From Pluralibacter sp. UBA7423 (GTDB taxonomy: Bacteria; Pseudomonadota; Gammaproteobacteria; Enterobacterales; Enterobacteriaceae), in NCBI GenBank assembly GCA_002470465.1, contig DKMD01000026.1, forward strand, positions 62,001 to 126,000: a stretch of 64,000 nucleotides of DNA. Reading direction: 5' to 3'. Positions within the stretch are counted from its first letter, which is position 1, and each line of letters starts with the position of its first letter. A program made the position numbers and the translations under genes. Of this stretch, positions 17,724 to 27,469 are shown one piece after another. The notes under the pieces are model-generated. The model was not told the origin of the DNA. It saw only the letters and a list, made by a program, of their open reading frames with translations, and did no database searches.

Positions 17724-19633
17724 GCCATCAATGCAGCCACGGTCATATTCATCCCAACTTTAGCCAGGCGCTTCTGACGCCCGAGGAGCAACGGCGGATG
17801 ACCGTGCAACTGGCCCTGGCTATGACAACTATCGGTCTGATTTTGCTCAGTTTGCTTTGGCGGTCGCTGGCCCCTGAACAAACCGCAATTAGCGATCTGC
17901 TCGCGGGCGTTGCCTGGTTCATTGTCGCTATGCCTGTTTTTCGGGCAGGTCTGTACAGCCTTCGTCATCCGGACCTGCACGGCGTGACCGATTTATTGAT
18001 TGTACTGGCAATGCTTGGCGCGTGGGCTTTGGGAGACTTGATCACCGCCGCCCTGCTGCCGGTGCTCATGATTTTCGGCCATATCCTTGAGGAGCGCAGC
18101 GTCATGGGAACACGTCAAGCCATTGCCGGACTGACGAAGCTGACCCGCAGCACAACGCGACGTATCTGCGAAGATGGCTCATTCGAATCGGTCGACAGCG
18201 CCATGATCCGACAAGGCGACATTGTGGAAATCCGCGCCGGGGATAATGTCCCGGCAGACGGTAAAATTTTGAGCGGCTATGCCAGCCTGGATGTGGCTTC
18301 CATCACCGGGGAGTCGGTTCCGCAGGAAGCCGGGCCAGGATCGCTTATTTTTGGCGGCGCCATCAACCTCAACGGGCTGCTGCGCATGGAGGTAATGTAC
18401 ACCGGCGATCGCTCCACGCTCGGAAAAGTCATCGCTCTGATGAAGGATGCCGAACAGGCAAAACCGCCCATTACGCGCTTACTCGAACGCTATGCCTCAC
18501 ACTATCTGGTACTGGTGCTGTTAATCGCCGCCAGCACCTGGTTTTTTACCTACGATAGCCAGGCAATGCTGGCGGTGCTGGTTGCCGCCTGCCCCTGTGC
18601 GCTGGTCCTTTCCGCACCAGCAACGGCTATGGCGGGCATTGCGGTTGCGGCTCGCCACGGCATACTGATCCGCAACGCGGCGTTTCTTGAGGAGCTGGCA
18701 GATGTCGATGCGCTGATCGTCGATAAAACGGGCACGTTGACGCAAGGTCGACTGAAGCTGGTTGATGCAGTTCTGGCGCAGGGTTCCGACTATGACGATG
18801 TTGTACAGCTTGCGGCAACTCTGGGAGCGACCAGCAGTCACCCTGTCAGCCACGCCCTCGCTGAATATGTAAGTGCAGATAACCGTCTGCCGGTACTGGA
18901 CGTGCAGGAGAAGCAGGGCTTAGGCATTGTGGCGCAAACCGAAAAAGGAACCGCTCTGCTTGGGCGAGCCGATCTGTTTACGGAGCATGGCGTCACAATG
19001 TTGCCACAGCCGGATCATCAGGGGCCGATGGTGGGTGTTGCGCACCAGGGACAGTTCCTGGGCTGGCTGCTGCTGGCCGACACGCTGCGCCCTGAAGCCC
19101 CTGAAGCGCTCCAGGCATTAAAGCAATTGGGCATTGATAAGCACCTGCTGCTTACCGGAGATCGCCTTCCGGCCGCGCAAAGCGTCGCCGGCGAACTGGG
19201 CATTCAGGAAATTGTCGCTCAGGCCCTCCCCGCCACCAAGTTGCAGGAAGTGCAAAAAGCGGTGAACGAAGGCTGGAGACCGCTGGTCGTGGGGGATGGC
19301 ATCAATGATGCTTTAGCATTAAAGGCCGGGGCCGTTGGCATGGCGATGGGGGCAAACGGGGCGGATATCGCGCTGGTTTCCGCAGACGTGGTGCTGACAG
19401 GCAGCGACCTGCGACGTATCGCTTCGGCAATCAGGCTCAGTCGCAAATGCCGAAGAACCCTGATGGTGAATGTGTTCATTGGTCTTGGCTGGACCCTCGC
19501 GATCGTCACCGCAGCGGCGCTCGGCTGGCTGGGTGGCGCAGGCGCGCTGGTTGCCGCGTTGCTGCATAATTTGAGTACGCTAATGGTCCTGGGCAATACG
19601 GGGCGTCTGCTGCAGTTCGATGAAACCCGTTAA
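17720..19633 (+). CDS. P1B-type (heavy-metal) ATPase without HMA domain
   Basis: 637 residues with P-type ATPase landmarks: TGES at 196-199, metal-site CPC at 291-293, phosphorylation motif DKTGTLT from Asp335, HP at 373-374, GDGIND at 525-530. The N-terminus has a Cys/His cluster (HQCSHGHIH) but no heavy-metal-associated domain. In the last helix, where ZntA-type pumps have HEGST with an acidic metal ligand, this protein has HNLST (616-620), so metal choice may differ from Zn/Cd/Pb. Last gene of the SPFH operon and overlapping it. Cargo is unknown; a divalent or monovalent soft metal is the family expectation. Confidence 0.88.
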   Translation: MSHQCSHGHIHPNFSQALLTPEEQRRMTVQLALAMTTIGLILLSLLWRSLAPEQTAISDLLAGVAWFIVAMPVFRAGLYSLRHPDLHGVTDLLIVLAMLGAWALGDLITAALLPVLMIFGHILEERSVMGTRQAIAGLTKLTRSTTRRICEDGSFESVDSAMIRQGDIVEIRAGDNVPADGKILSGYASLDVASITGESVPQEAGPGSLIFGGAINLNGLLRMEVMYTGDRSTLGKVIALMKDAEQAKPPITRLLERYASHYLVLVLLIAASTWFFTYDSQAMLAVLVAACPCALVLSAPATAMAGIAVAARHGILIRNAAFLEELADVDALIVDKTGTLTQGRLKLVDAVLAQGSDYDDVVQLAATLGATSSHPVSHALAEYVSADNRLPVLDVQEKQGLGIVAQTEKGTALLGRADLFTEHGVTMLPQPDHQGPMVGVAHQGQFLGWLLLADTLRPEAPEALQALKQLGIDKHLLLTGDRLPAAQSVAGELGIQEIVAQALPATKLQEVQKAVNEGWRPLVVGDGINDALALKAGAVGMAMGANGADIALVSADVVLTGSDLRRIASAIRLSRKCRRTLMVNVFIGLGWTLAIVTAAALGWLGGAGALVAALLHNLSTLMVLGNTGRLLQFDETR

Positions 19634-19640
19634 TGTATTC

Positions 19641-19669
19641 AGCAGCCCGGTATCCCTGGGCTGCTTTTA
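19641..19669 (+). terminator. Rho-independent terminator of the SPFH/P-type ATPase operon
   Basis: Stem AGCAGCCC/GGGCTGCT with a nine-base loop, followed by CTTTTA, 8 nt after the ATPase stop. Confidence 0.75.
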
Positions 19670-19676
19670 TCAAAAC

Positions 19677-20024
19677 TCACTTCTTCTTATTGAGCATCGA
19701 CTTTAAATCAGCAAACGGGTTGTAAGTCGCGGCTTCAACGTCATTCTGCGCGTCTTCCCCGGCGACGACTCGCGTGCCGTACTGATCGGCCTCCGTGTAT
19801 TTCGAGTGCTCGTGATCGTGACAATACAGGCACAACAGCTCCCAGTTGCTGCCGTCTTCCGGGTTGTTGGTATGATCGTGGTCGATATGGTGCACGGTGA
19901 GTTCACGCAGGTTCGAATAAACAAACTCTCGCGAGCAGCGTCCGCAAACCCAGGGATAAATTTTGAGGGCTTTTTCGCGGTAGCCGCTTTCCAGCCGCGC
20001 ATAGTTTTTAGGGATCAGAGCCAT
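19677..20024 (-). CDS. yajD: YajD family HNH nuclease-like protein
   Basis: 115 residues, nearly identical in pattern to E. coli YajD: MALIPKNYARLESGYREKAL, zinc CXXC (CGRC), HNH core (LTVHHIDHDHTNNPEDGSNWELLC) and CLYCHDHEH. HNH proteins cleave or nick nucleic acids, but YajD's function is unknown. In E. coli yajD lies far away near tsx; here it sits between the ATPase operon (convergent) and sapA (divergent). Confidence 0.92.
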   Translation of the reverse strand: MALIPKNYARLESGYREKALKIYPWVCGRCSREFVYSNLRELTVHHIDHDHTNNPEDGSNWELLCLYCHDHEHSKYTEADQYGTRVVAGEDAQNDVEAATYNPFADLKSMLNKKK

Positions 20025-20098
20025 GGTAAATATTACCTGTAATAAAGAAGGTTGAGGAAAGTGCGCCCAATATATCCCACATCGGAACCGAGGGAAAT

Positions 20099-20168
20099 TG
20101 CCGGGTGGCGCCTTCGCTTATCCCACCAACAAAACATCAGGCCCGCGTAAGCCCAATGCCGCCGGGCA
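20099..20168. repeat. REP pair (BIME-like) upstream of sapA
   Basis: Two opposed REP-like units, GCCGGGTGGCGCC...TTATCCCACC-type and GGCCCGCGTAAG...GCCGCCGGGC, separated by about 15 nt. They lie between the divergent yajD and sapA genes. Confidence 0.55.
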
Positions 20169-20285
20169 AGCCTCCCCCTTACCCCCACTGAATTGACGAC
20201 TTTTACAGCGGTCAGTCGCGAAGTTTGTACGACGCCGCCTTAAGTGCGATACACTTTGCAGATCGGTCTGAAATTTGAAGAAGAT

Positions 20286-21935
20286 ATGCGCCTGAAATTC
20301 TCCTCTTTACTGGCACTCCTGGGATGCCTGTGCGGCAATGCGATGGCGGTGACGCCACCTGCGCTGGCGCCAAAAGCCGACATCCGCGACAGCGGTTTTG
20401 TCTACTGCGTCAGCGGCCAGGTCAATACCTTTAACCCGCAAAAGGCAGGTAGCGGCCTGATCGTCGACACCCTTGCGGCGCAGATTTACGATCGTCTGCT
20501 CGACGTGGACCCGTATACTTACCGGCTTGTACCGGAACTGGCGGAGAGCTGGGAAGTGCTGGACAACGGCGCAACCTACCGCTTCCATTTACGCAACGGC
20601 GTGCAGTTCCAGAAAACCGCCTGGTTTACCCCCACCCGGACGCTCAACGCCGACGACGTCGTGTTCACCTTCCAGCGCATCTTTAACCGCAGCCATCCGT
20701 GGCATAACGTCAACGGGCCAAACTTCCCCTATTTCGACAGTCTGCAGTTTGCCGACAGCGTGGAGAGCGTGCGCAAGCTCGATAACCGCACCGTTGAATT
20801 TCGTCTGAAACGCCCGGACGCCTCGTTTCTCTGGCACCTGGCGACGCACTACGCCTCCGTGATGTCCGCCGAATACGCGGCGAATCTCACTAAAATCGAT
20901 CGTCAGGAACAGCTCGACCGCCAGCCGGTCGGCACCGGGCCTTATCAACTGGATGAATATCGCACCGGGCAATATATCCGCTTACAGCGCCACCCGAACT
21001 TCTGGCGCGGCAAGCCGCTGATGCCGCAGGTGGTGGTTGATTTGGGCTCCGGCGGTACCGGGCGCCTGTCAAAGCTGCTGACCGGCGAATGCGACGTGCT
21101 TGCCTGGCCTGCCGCCAGCCAGCTCTCCATTCTGCGTGATGACCCACGCCTGCGCCTGACGCTGCGTCCTGGCATGAACATCGCCTATCTGGCGTTCAAC
21201 ACCGACAAGCCGCCGCTGAACAACCCGGCCGTTCGCCACGCGCTGGCGCTGTCGATCAACAACGAGCGCCTGATGCAGTCCATTTATTACGGCACCGCCG
21301 AAACCGCCGCGTCGATTCTGCCGCGCGCATCGTGGGCCTACGATAATGAAGCTAAAATTACCGAATATAACCCGGCGAAATCGCGCCAACAGCTGAAGGC
21401 CCTTGGGCTGGAAAACATGACCCTGCGCCTGTGGGTGCCCACTACCTCTCAGGCATGGAACCCAAGCCCGCTGAAAACCGCCGAGCTGATTCAGGCGGAC
21501 ATGGCGCAGGTCGGCGTCAAGGTGATCATCGTGCCGGTGGAGGGCCGTTTCCAGGAGGCGCGCCTGATGGACATGAATCACGACCTGACCCTTACCGGCT
21601 GGGCGACGGACAGTAACGATCCGGACAGCTTCTTCCGCCCGCTGCTGAGCTGCGCGGCGATCGGTTCGCAGACCAACTTTGCGCACTGGTGTAACCGTGA
21701 GTTTGACGAAGTGCTGCGAAATGCGCTCTCGTCGCAGCAGTTGGCCTCGCGCATCGACGCCTATGACGAAGCGCAGCAGATCCTCGCGAAAGAGCTGCCG
21801 GTGCTGCCGCTGGCCTCTTCGCTGCGGCTTCAGGCCTACCGCTATGACATCAAAGGTCTGGTACTGAGCCCGTTCGGCAATGCGTCGTTCGCGGGCGTGT
21901 CCCGTGAGAAAGAGGAAGAGGTGAAAAAACCATGA
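20286..21935 (+). CDS. sapA: SapA, periplasmic binding protein of the Sap ABC system
   Basis: 549 residues, family 5 solute-binding protein. A signal peptide covers about the first 21 residues ([21 protein letters not shown]). The mature start [20 protein letters not shown] matches E. coli SapA. It binds peptide-like substrates, antimicrobial peptides or haem in the periplasm; in E. coli SapBCDF is also a putrescine exporter. The ATG at 20286 is chosen for the signal peptide; the frame is open 42 nt further upstream. First gene of sapABCDF; stop overlaps sapB. Confidence 0.95.
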   Translation: MRLKFSSLLALLGCLCGNAMAVTPPALAPKADIRDSGFVYCVSGQVNTFNPQKAGSGLIVDTLAAQIYDRLLDVDPYTYRLVPELAESWEVLDNGATYRFHLRNGVQFQKTAWFTPTRTLNADDVVFTFQRIFNRSHPWHNVNGPNFPYFDSLQFADSVESVRKLDNRTVEFRLKRPDASFLWHLATHYASVMSAEYAANLTKIDRQEQLDRQPVGTGPYQLDEYRTGQYIRLQRHPNFWRGKPLMPQVVVDLGSGGTGRLSKLLTGECDVLAWPAASQLSILRDDPRLRLTLRPGMNIAYLAFNTDKPPLNNPAVRHALALSINNERLMQSIYYGTAETAASILPRASWAYDNEAKITEYNPAKSRQQLKALGLENMTLRLWVPTTSQAWNPSPLKTAELIQADMAQVGVKVIIVPVEGRFQEARLMDMNHDLTLTGWATDSNDPDSFFRPLLSCAAIGSQTNFAHWCNREFDEVLRNALSSQQLASRIDAYDEAQQILAKELPVLPLASSLRLQAYRYDIKGLVLSPFGNASFAGVSREKEEEVKKP

Positions 21936-22897
21936 TTATTTTTACCCTTCGCCGTCTGCTTTTACTGCTGGTGACGCTGTTCCTGCTGACCTTCGTTGGC
22001 TTCAGCCTGAGCTACTTCACGCCGCACGCACCGCTGCAGGGTGCCTCACTCTGGAACGCCTGGCTGTTCTGGTTTAAAGGCCTGCTGCACTGGGATTTCG
22101 GGGTATCGAGCATTAACGGGCAGCTGATTTCCGAACAGCTGAAAGAGGTTTTCCCGGCAACCATGGAGCTGTGCATTCTGGCCTTTGGCTTTGCGCTGTT
22201 GGTCGGCATTCCCGTCGGCATGCTGGCCGGGATCATGCGCAACAAATGGCAGGATAACGTCATCAGCGCCTTCGCCCTGCTCGGCTTCTCCATTCCGGTC
22301 TTCTGGCTGGCGCTTTTACTGACGCTGTTCTTCTCGCTGACGCTCGGCTGGCTGCCGGTCTCCGGGCGCTTCGACCTGCTGTATGAAGTGAAAAACGTCA
22401 CTGGCTTTGCGTTGATCGACGCCTGGATTTCCGATTCACCGTGGCGGGATGAGATGATCGTGAGCGCCGTGCGCCACATGATTTTGCCGGTGCTGACGCT
22501 CGCCGTTGCACCAACCACCGAAGTTGTACGCCTGATGCGCCTGAGCACCATCGACGTGTACGACACCAACTATGTTAAAGCTGCGGCTACACGCGGGGTG
22601 TCGCGCCTGACGATTCTGCGCCGCCACGTGCTGCATAACGCCCTGCCGCCGGTGATCCCGCGTCTTGGGCTACAGTTTTCCACCATGCTGACGCTCGCCA
22701 TGATCACCGAAATGGTGTTCAGCTGGCCGGGCCTCGGCCGCTGGATGATCAACGCCATTCGCCAGCAGGACTACGCGGCGATTTCCGCAGGCGTCATGGT
22801 CATTGGCGCGCTGGTGATCATTGTGAACGTGATTTCTGACATATTGGGTGCCATGGCTAACCCGCTGAAACATAAGGAATGGTATGCCTTACGATAG
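21932..22897 (+). CDS. sapB: SapB, ABC permease
   Basis: 321 residues of the DppB/OppB permease family, about six transmembrane helices, with the cytoplasmic EAA-type loop ([24 protein letters not shown]). Overlaps sapA by 4 nt and sapC by 14 nt. Pairs with SapC in the inner membrane to form the Sap channel. Confidence 0.96.
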   Translation: MIIFTLRRLLLLLVTLFLLTFVGFSLSYFTPHAPLQGASLWNAWLFWFKGLLHWDFGVSSINGQLISEQLKEVFPATMELCILAFGFALLVGIPVGMLAGIMRNKWQDNVISAFALLGFSIPVFWLALLLTLFFSLTLGWLPVSGRFDLLYEVKNVTGFALIDAWISDSPWRDEMIVSAVRHMILPVLTLAVAPTTEVVRLMRLSTIDVYDTNYVKAAATRGVSRLTILRRHVLHNALPPVIPRLGLQFSTMLTLAMITEMVFSWPGLGRWMINAIRQQDYAAISAGVMVIGALVIIVNVISDILGAMANPLKHKEWYALR

Positions 22898-23774
22898 CGT
22901 CTATCTGGAGAAGCGCCCGCCCGGCGTGCTGCGCACCGTGTGGCGTAAATTCTACGGCGATACCACCGCGATGATCGGCCTGTACGGCTGCATTGGCCTG
23001 GCCGTGCTGTGCGTTTTCGGCGGCTGGTTCGCGCCTTACGGCCTCGATCAGCAGTTCCTCGGTTATCAGCTGCTGCCGCCTTCGTGGTCGCGCTACGGCG
23101 AAGTGTCGTTCTTCCTCGGCACCGACGACCTCGGCCGAGACGTGCTGAGCCGCCTGCTGAGCGGTGCGGCACCCACCGTTGGCGGCGCTTTTGTCGTCAC
23201 GCTTGGCGCAACGCTGTTCGGCCTGGCGCTGGGCGCTTTTGCCGGCTCCACTCGTGGCCTGCGTTCAGCAATATTGAATCACATTCTCGACACCCTGCTC
23301 TCGATTCCGTCGCTGCTGCTGGCGATCATCGTCGTCGCCTTCTCCGGGCCGCATCTGCTGCACGCAATGTTCGCCGTCTGGCTGGCACTGCTGCCGCGCA
23401 TGGTGCGCTCGGTCTACAGCATGGTGCATGACGAATTAGAGAAGGATTACGTCGTTGCCGCACGTCTGGACGGCGCCACCACGCTCAATATTCTGTGGTT
23501 CGCGGTGCTGCCAAACATCGCCGCCGGGCTGGTGACGGAGATCACCCGAGCCCTGTCGATGGCGATTCTGGACATTGCTGCACTCGGTTTTCTCGATCTC
23601 GGCGCGCAGCTTCCTTCCCCGGAATGGGGCGCGATGCTCGGCGATGCGCTGGAACTGATTTATGTGGCGCCGTGGACGGTGATGCTGCCGGGTGCCGCCA
23701 TCATGATAAGCGTACTGCTGGTTAACCTGCTGGGCGACGGCATTCGCCGCGCCATCAATGCGGGGGTGCAATAA
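22884..23774 (+). CDS. sapC: SapC, ABC permease
   Basis: 296 residues of the DppC/OppC permease family, with about six transmembrane helices and the EAA loop ([20 protein letters not shown]). The [14 protein letters not shown] motif is typical of the DppC subfamily. Start overlaps sapB; stop shares a base with the sapD start. Partner of SapB. Confidence 0.96.
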   Translation: MPYDSVYLEKRPPGVLRTVWRKFYGDTTAMIGLYGCIGLAVLCVFGGWFAPYGLDQQFLGYQLLPPSWSRYGEVSFFLGTDDLGRDVLSRLLSGAAPTVGGAFVVTLGATLFGLALGAFAGSTRGLRSAILNHILDTLLSIPSLLLAIIVVAFSGPHLLHAMFAVWLALLPRMVRSVYSMVHDELEKDYVVAARLDGATTLNILWFAVLPNIAAGLVTEITRALSMAILDIAALGFLDLGAQLPSPEWGAMLGDALELIYVAPWTVMLPGAAIMISVLLVNLLGDGIRRAINAGVQ

Positions 23775-24766
23775 TGCCGTTACTGGATATCCGTAACCTG
23801 ACCATCGAATTCCGCACCAGCGAAGGCTGGGTGAAAGCCGTCGATCGCGTCAGTATGACCCTCGCAGAAGGGGAAGTTCGCGGGCTCGTCGGTGAGTCCG
23901 GCTCGGGAAAAAGCCTGATCGCCAAAGCCATTTGCGGCGTCACCAAAGACAACTGGCGAGTTACCGCCGACCGCATGCGCTTTGACGACATCGACCTGCT
24001 GCGCCTGTCGAGCCGCGAGCGACGCAGACTTGTCGGCCACAATGTGTCGATGATTTTCCAGGAGCCGCAGTCGTGTCTCGACCCGTCGGAACGCATCGGC
24101 AAACAGCTGATGCAAAACATTCCCGGCTGGACCTATAAAGGCCGCTGGTGGCAGCGCTTCGGCTGGCGCAAGCGTCGCGCTATTGAGCTGCTGCACCGCG
24201 TCGGCATTAAGGATCACAAAGATGCGATGCGCAGCTTTCCTTATGAGCTGACAGACGGCGAGTGCCAGAAGGTGATGATTGCCATCGCGCTCGCCAACCA
24301 GCCACGCCTGCTGATCGCCGATGAGCCGACCAACGCCATGGAGCCGACGACCCAGGCACAGATCTTTCGCCTGCTCGCAAGGCTCAACCAGAACAACAAC
24401 ACCACTATTTTGCTGATCAGCCATGACCTGCAAATGCTGAGCCAGTGGGCCGATAAAATTAACGTGATGTACTGCGGACAAACCGTGGAAAGCGCGCTGA
24501 GCGAAGACCTGGTCAGCACGCCGCATCATCCTTATACTCAGGCGCTGATTCGCGCGATGCCGGACTTTGGCCGTTCAATGCCGCATAAAAGCCGCCTGAA
24601 CACCCTGCCGGGCGCGATCCCACTGCTGGAGTCGCTGCCGATTGGCTGCCGTCTGGGGCCGCGCTGCCCTTACGCCCAGCGCAAATGCATTGAACGACCG
24701 CGGCTGACCGGGGCGAAGAACCACCTGTTTGCCTGTCATTTCCCGCTGAACATGGAGAAAGAGTGA
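23774..24766 (+). CDS. sapD: SapD, ABC transporter ATPase
   Basis: 330 residues with Walker A (GESGSGKS), Walker B (LLIADEPT) and the C-terminal oligopeptide-transporter region with its Cys cluster ([14 protein letters not shown]). The usual LSGGQ signature is replaced by [12 protein letters not shown], as in E. coli SapD. SapD is also known to supply ATP-dependent activation of TrkG/TrkH potassium uptake. Confidence 0.96.
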   Translation: MPLLDIRNLTIEFRTSEGWVKAVDRVSMTLAEGEVRGLVGESGSGKSLIAKAICGVTKDNWRVTADRMRFDDIDLLRLSSRERRRLVGHNVSMIFQEPQSCLDPSERIGKQLMQNIPGWTYKGRWWQRFGWRKRRAIELLHRVGIKDHKDAMRSFPYELTDGECQKVMIAIALANQPRLLIADEPTNAMEPTTQAQIFRLLARLNQNNNTTILLISHDLQMLSQWADKINVMYCGQTVESALSEDLVSTPHHPYTQALIRAMPDFGRSMPHKSRLNTLPGAIPLLESLPIGCRLGPRCPYAQRKCIERPRLTGAKNHLFACHFPLNMEKE

Positions 24767-24767
24767 C

Positions 24768-25574
24768 ATGGTCGAGACCCTGCTCGAAGTCCGCAACCTG
24801 AGTAAAACCTTTCGCTATCGCACCGGGTTGTTCCATCGCCAGACGGTTGAGGCGGTTAAACCGCTGAGCTTCACATTACGTGAAAAGCAGACTCTGGCGA
24901 TCATCGGCGAGAACGGCTCCGGAAAATCGACGCTGGCCAAAATGCTGGCGGGTATGATCGAACCCACAACCGGCGAGCTGCTGATTGACGATCATCCGCT
25001 GGCCTTTGGCGACTACTCGTTTCGCAGCCAGCGTATCCGCATGATTTTTCAGGACCCGTCGACGTCGCTCAACCCGCGTCAGCGTATCTCGCAGATTCTG
25101 GATTTTCCGCTGCGCCTGAATACCGATCTGGAGCCAGAGGAACGGCAAAAGCAGATTATTGACACGCTGCGCCTTGTCGGTCTGCTGCCCGATCATGTCA
25201 GCTACTATCCGCATATGCTCGCGCCAGGGCAAAAGCAGCGTCTTGGCCTTGCCCGTGCGCTGATTCTGCGCCCGAAGGTGATCGTCTGCGACGAGGCGCT
25301 GGCCTCGCTGGATATGTCGATGCGCTCGCAGCTGATTAACCTGATGCTGGAGCTCCAGGAAAAACAGGGCATTTCGTATATTTACGTCACGCAGCATCTG
25401 GGGATGATGAAGCACATCAGCGACCAGGTGCTGGTGATGCACCAGGGGGAAGTGGTCGAGCGCGGCAGCACCGCCGACGTGCTCTCCTCCCCGCTCCACG
25501 ACCTGACCAAACGCTTAATTGCCGGGCATTTTGGCGAAGCGTTGACGGCAGACGCGTGGCGGAAGGATCGGTAA
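24768..25574 (+). CDS. sapF: SapF, ABC transporter ATPase
   Basis: 268 residues: Walker A (GENGSGKST), a variant signature LAPGQKQRLGLA and Walker B (VIVCDEALASLD). It starts one base after sapD. Pairs with SapD to power SapBC. Last gene of the operon, followed by a strong terminator. Confidence 0.96.
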   Translation: MVETLLEVRNLSKTFRYRTGLFHRQTVEAVKPLSFTLREKQTLAIIGENGSGKSTLAKMLAGMIEPTTGELLIDDHPLAFGDYSFRSQRIRMIFQDPSTSLNPRQRISQILDFPLRLNTDLEPEERQKQIIDTLRLVGLLPDHVSYYPHMLAPGQKQRLGLARALILRPKVIVCDEALASLDMSMRSQLINLMLELQEKQGISYIYVTQHLGMMKHISDQVLVMHQGEVVERGSTADVLSSPLHDLTKRLIAGHFGEALTADAWRKDR

Positions 25575-25583
25575 AAACTCGAG

Positions 25584-25610
25584 CGGCTGAATCATTCAGC
25601 CGTTTTTTTT
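25584..25610 (+). terminator. Terminator of sapABCDF
   Basis: Stem CGGCTGAA/TTCAGCCG, loop TCA, followed by eight Ts, starting 10 nt after the sapF stop. It separates the operon from the oppositely oriented Hcp cassette. Confidence 0.9.
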
Positions 25611-25618
25611 GCGCATTT

Positions 25619-26098
25619 TCAGGCACAGCAGCGATCGTTCCACGAATCGCGATAGAGGATATTCCCTTCCGTGTATTTCCAGGTAATCGCTTCATAGCGG
25701 AGCTCAAGCGTTTCAAGATGCGTGCTGCTCTGGCCGCCAGGCGTCAGCAGCGGCGATACCGTTGTCAGCTTGACGTTTTCCAGTTCAATACTGAAATACT
25801 CCACCTCAATACCTGATTCCAGAATACGGTACATCCTGATAATCGCCTTTTTGAACGGACGTCCCTGACAAACAGCACGATAGAGAATCGGCGTGGTCCG
25901 GTCGAACTCTTTCACGACAACAATTGGGCAATGAACGCGCGTGCCGGTCAGTTTGCCCCACTGAGGATCGACAGGAATAGTGACGCCATGGGAGAAGGAT
26001 TTTAATTCAATGGAACCGGCTCGCAGAGGCATTATACAACTGCCGACAATCGGTGATCCATTTTCATCCTCAAGCCATAAATGGGCCGGTGCGGACAT
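25619..26098 (-). CDS. hcp: Hcp family type VI secretion protein (orphan, copy 2)
   Basis: 159 residues, same length as copy 1 and related throughout (AHLWLEDENGSPIVGS, KLTGTRVHCPIVV, STHLETLELRYEAITWKYTE). Both end in similar short tails (WNDRCCA here, WNVRWTA in copy 1). It is last in its cassette, as in copy 1. The two paralogues differ at many positions, so this is an old duplication or independent acquisition, not a recent copy. Confidence 0.9.
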   Translation of the reverse strand: MSAPAHLWLEDENGSPIVGSCIMPLRAGSIELKSFSHGVTIPVDPQWGKLTGTRVHCPIVVVKEFDRTTPILYRAVCQGRPFKKAIIRMYRILESGIEVEYFSIELENVKLTTVSPLLTPGGQSSTHLETLELRYEAITWKYTEGNILYRDSWNDRCCA

Positions 26099-26141
26099 AG
26101 TGATTCCTTATTGATGAGCGTTAAGGGTAAATGTTATTTGT

Positions 26142-26354
26142 TCACTTCTTGAATTTTCTGTAATCGAGCCAGATGCTAACCGCCAAGGTGAGCAGGAAAA
26201 CAAGACCTACATTCCACATTGGTCCATGTGGAATGAAATGCTCCTGAACCAACATGAATATAATGGCTGGAATGACAAGATACATTTCCTGCCAAATGTG
26301 CAGCAATGGCGAGAACAAAAACTTTAAGATGCACTTTATTATTTTAATTTTCAT
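26142..26354 (-). CDS. Small two-helix membrane protein, putative immunity (copy 2b)
   Basis: 70 residues with hydrophobic segments near 20-40 and 46-63 and a basic tail (DYRKFKK). Its start overlaps the stop of the upstream 61-residue gene (ATGA-like overlap at 26351-26354). It shares the PxxPxW(N)xG pattern (HFIPHGPMWNVGL) with that gene (CFFPNAPLWLIGI), suggesting tandem duplication. Putative immunity protein by position; not proven. Confidence 0.6.
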   Translation of the reverse strand: MKIKIIKCILKFLFSPLLHIWQEMYLVIPAIIFMLVQEHFIPHGPMWNVGLVFLLTLAVSIWLDYRKFKK

Positions 26355-26536
26355 TTAGTGTACTTTGGCACAATAATTATTGCCAGCAAAGCAACGATAC
26401 CTATCAGCCAAAGTGGAGCATTTGGAAAAAAACACACCTGAAGCAAAGCATAGACGATAATTAAAAATGATGGAGCATACATCCAGACCAATGACCAACC
26501 GAGTGAGCACAATACCCATTTAATAAATCTCAGCAT
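26351..26536 (-). CDS. Small two-helix membrane protein, putative immunity (copy 2a)
   Basis: 61 residues with hydrophobic segments near 7-35 and 41-56. It follows the 230-residue gene by two bases with the junction TAATTATG, identical to that in the first cassette, and is thus the positional equivalent of 7744-7938. Putative immunity or accessory protein. Confidence 0.6.
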   Translation of the reverse strand: MLRFIKWVLCSLGWSLVWMYAPSFLIIVYALLQVCFFPNAPLWLIGIVALLAIIIVPKYTK

Positions 26537-26538
26537 AA

Positions 26539-27231
26539 TTACCGGACCATTCTGCGAATGATATCTACAATTTCTGAATCAGAGGCCCATTGCCCCTGAG
26601 TGGCTCCTGCATTCTGAAGTACCGGTTCAATGACAAAATACATCATTTCCAGTTCATGCCTGTATAAGGCTGAGTAATAGGCTGGAAACTGGATATGTAA
26701 TCTATGGGCGCTATCGGCCGCTTTCTGAAGTACGCTGTAAAGCGTAGAGAAAAAAATGGCAGTGCCAACCCTTTTACCTTGGAGGACGCTGAGTTGCATG
26801 CTGAGATTTAATCCTCCCTTGACTAAAATGGCAGTGGCGAGAGCAAAACCTGCGTTCGTAAGAGAACTGGAAGCAATATGCACGTTTACCGCCATCAGTC
26901 CTTGCTTGATATGCTCTAACTGTTCGTTTGTTCTGTGCCTGAAGACTTCATCAAAATAGATCCTGAGCATCTCACCAACAATATCTTCGCGGCGCAGCAA
27001 TCGGACGACCCCATTAAAGAAACGAGCATCCTCCCACCCCTGCTTCTTGCAAACATCATTATATTCCTCGGTAAAGCAGGAGATATAATTCAGGGCACGG
27101 GTTGCCCCCAACCCTGCGCTTTTTACCTGTTCCACTACTTCTTTTCTGACGGCTGAAACGGCGCGATCGAGTTTTTTGGCAAGAATGTTATTCGCCTGGA
27201 GATAGCTGATAATGGCGCTATTCTGATGCAT
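26539..27231 (-). CDS. Putative Hcp-associated T6SS cargo protein (copy 2)
   Basis: 230 residues, paralogue of 7046-7741 with conserved blocks GATRALNYISCFTEEYNDVC, IYFDEVFRHRT, LEMMYFVIEPV and a C-terminal IIRRMVR. The middle (about 127-170) is hydrophobic and glycine-containing but differs in sequence from copy 1, as expected if the active part diversifies. First gene in its cassette; ATG at 27231 follows AGGAAC. Putative membrane-active effector, by inference only. Confidence 0.65.
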   Translation of the reverse strand: MHQNSAIISYLQANNILAKKLDRAVSAVRKEVVEQVKSAGLGATRALNYISCFTEEYNDVCKKQGWEDARFFNGVVRLLRREDIVGEMLRIYFDEVFRHRTNEQLEHIKQGLMAVNVHIASSSLTNAGFALATAILVKGGLNLSMQLSVLQGKRVGTAIFFSTLYSVLQKAADSAHRLHIQFPAYYSALYRHELEMMYFVIEPVLQNAGATQGQWASDSEIVDIIRRMVR

Positions 27232-27469
27232 TACGGGTTCCTGTTATTCATTCTCTTACAGTTTCAAAACGGAAATGATTAAAACCGTCAATAAAAACAA
27301 ATATCAGCAAAACAGACAGCACGTCAAACAATAAATACAGCATCGTTAATAGAACAAATAAAACAACCCCGTACTAAAGAAGACATTTCCTGAACGCTTT
27401 ATTTATATCGCCATTGCTTTTTATTGATTCTGAATATGTAATAAGCCCGCCATACTTGCATTTAATAAT
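27232..27469. other. AT-rich region upstream of the second Hcp cassette
   Basis: No gene seen. It should hold the promoter of the minus-strand Hcp cassette. AT content is much higher than in sap or fabI. Confidence 0.4.
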
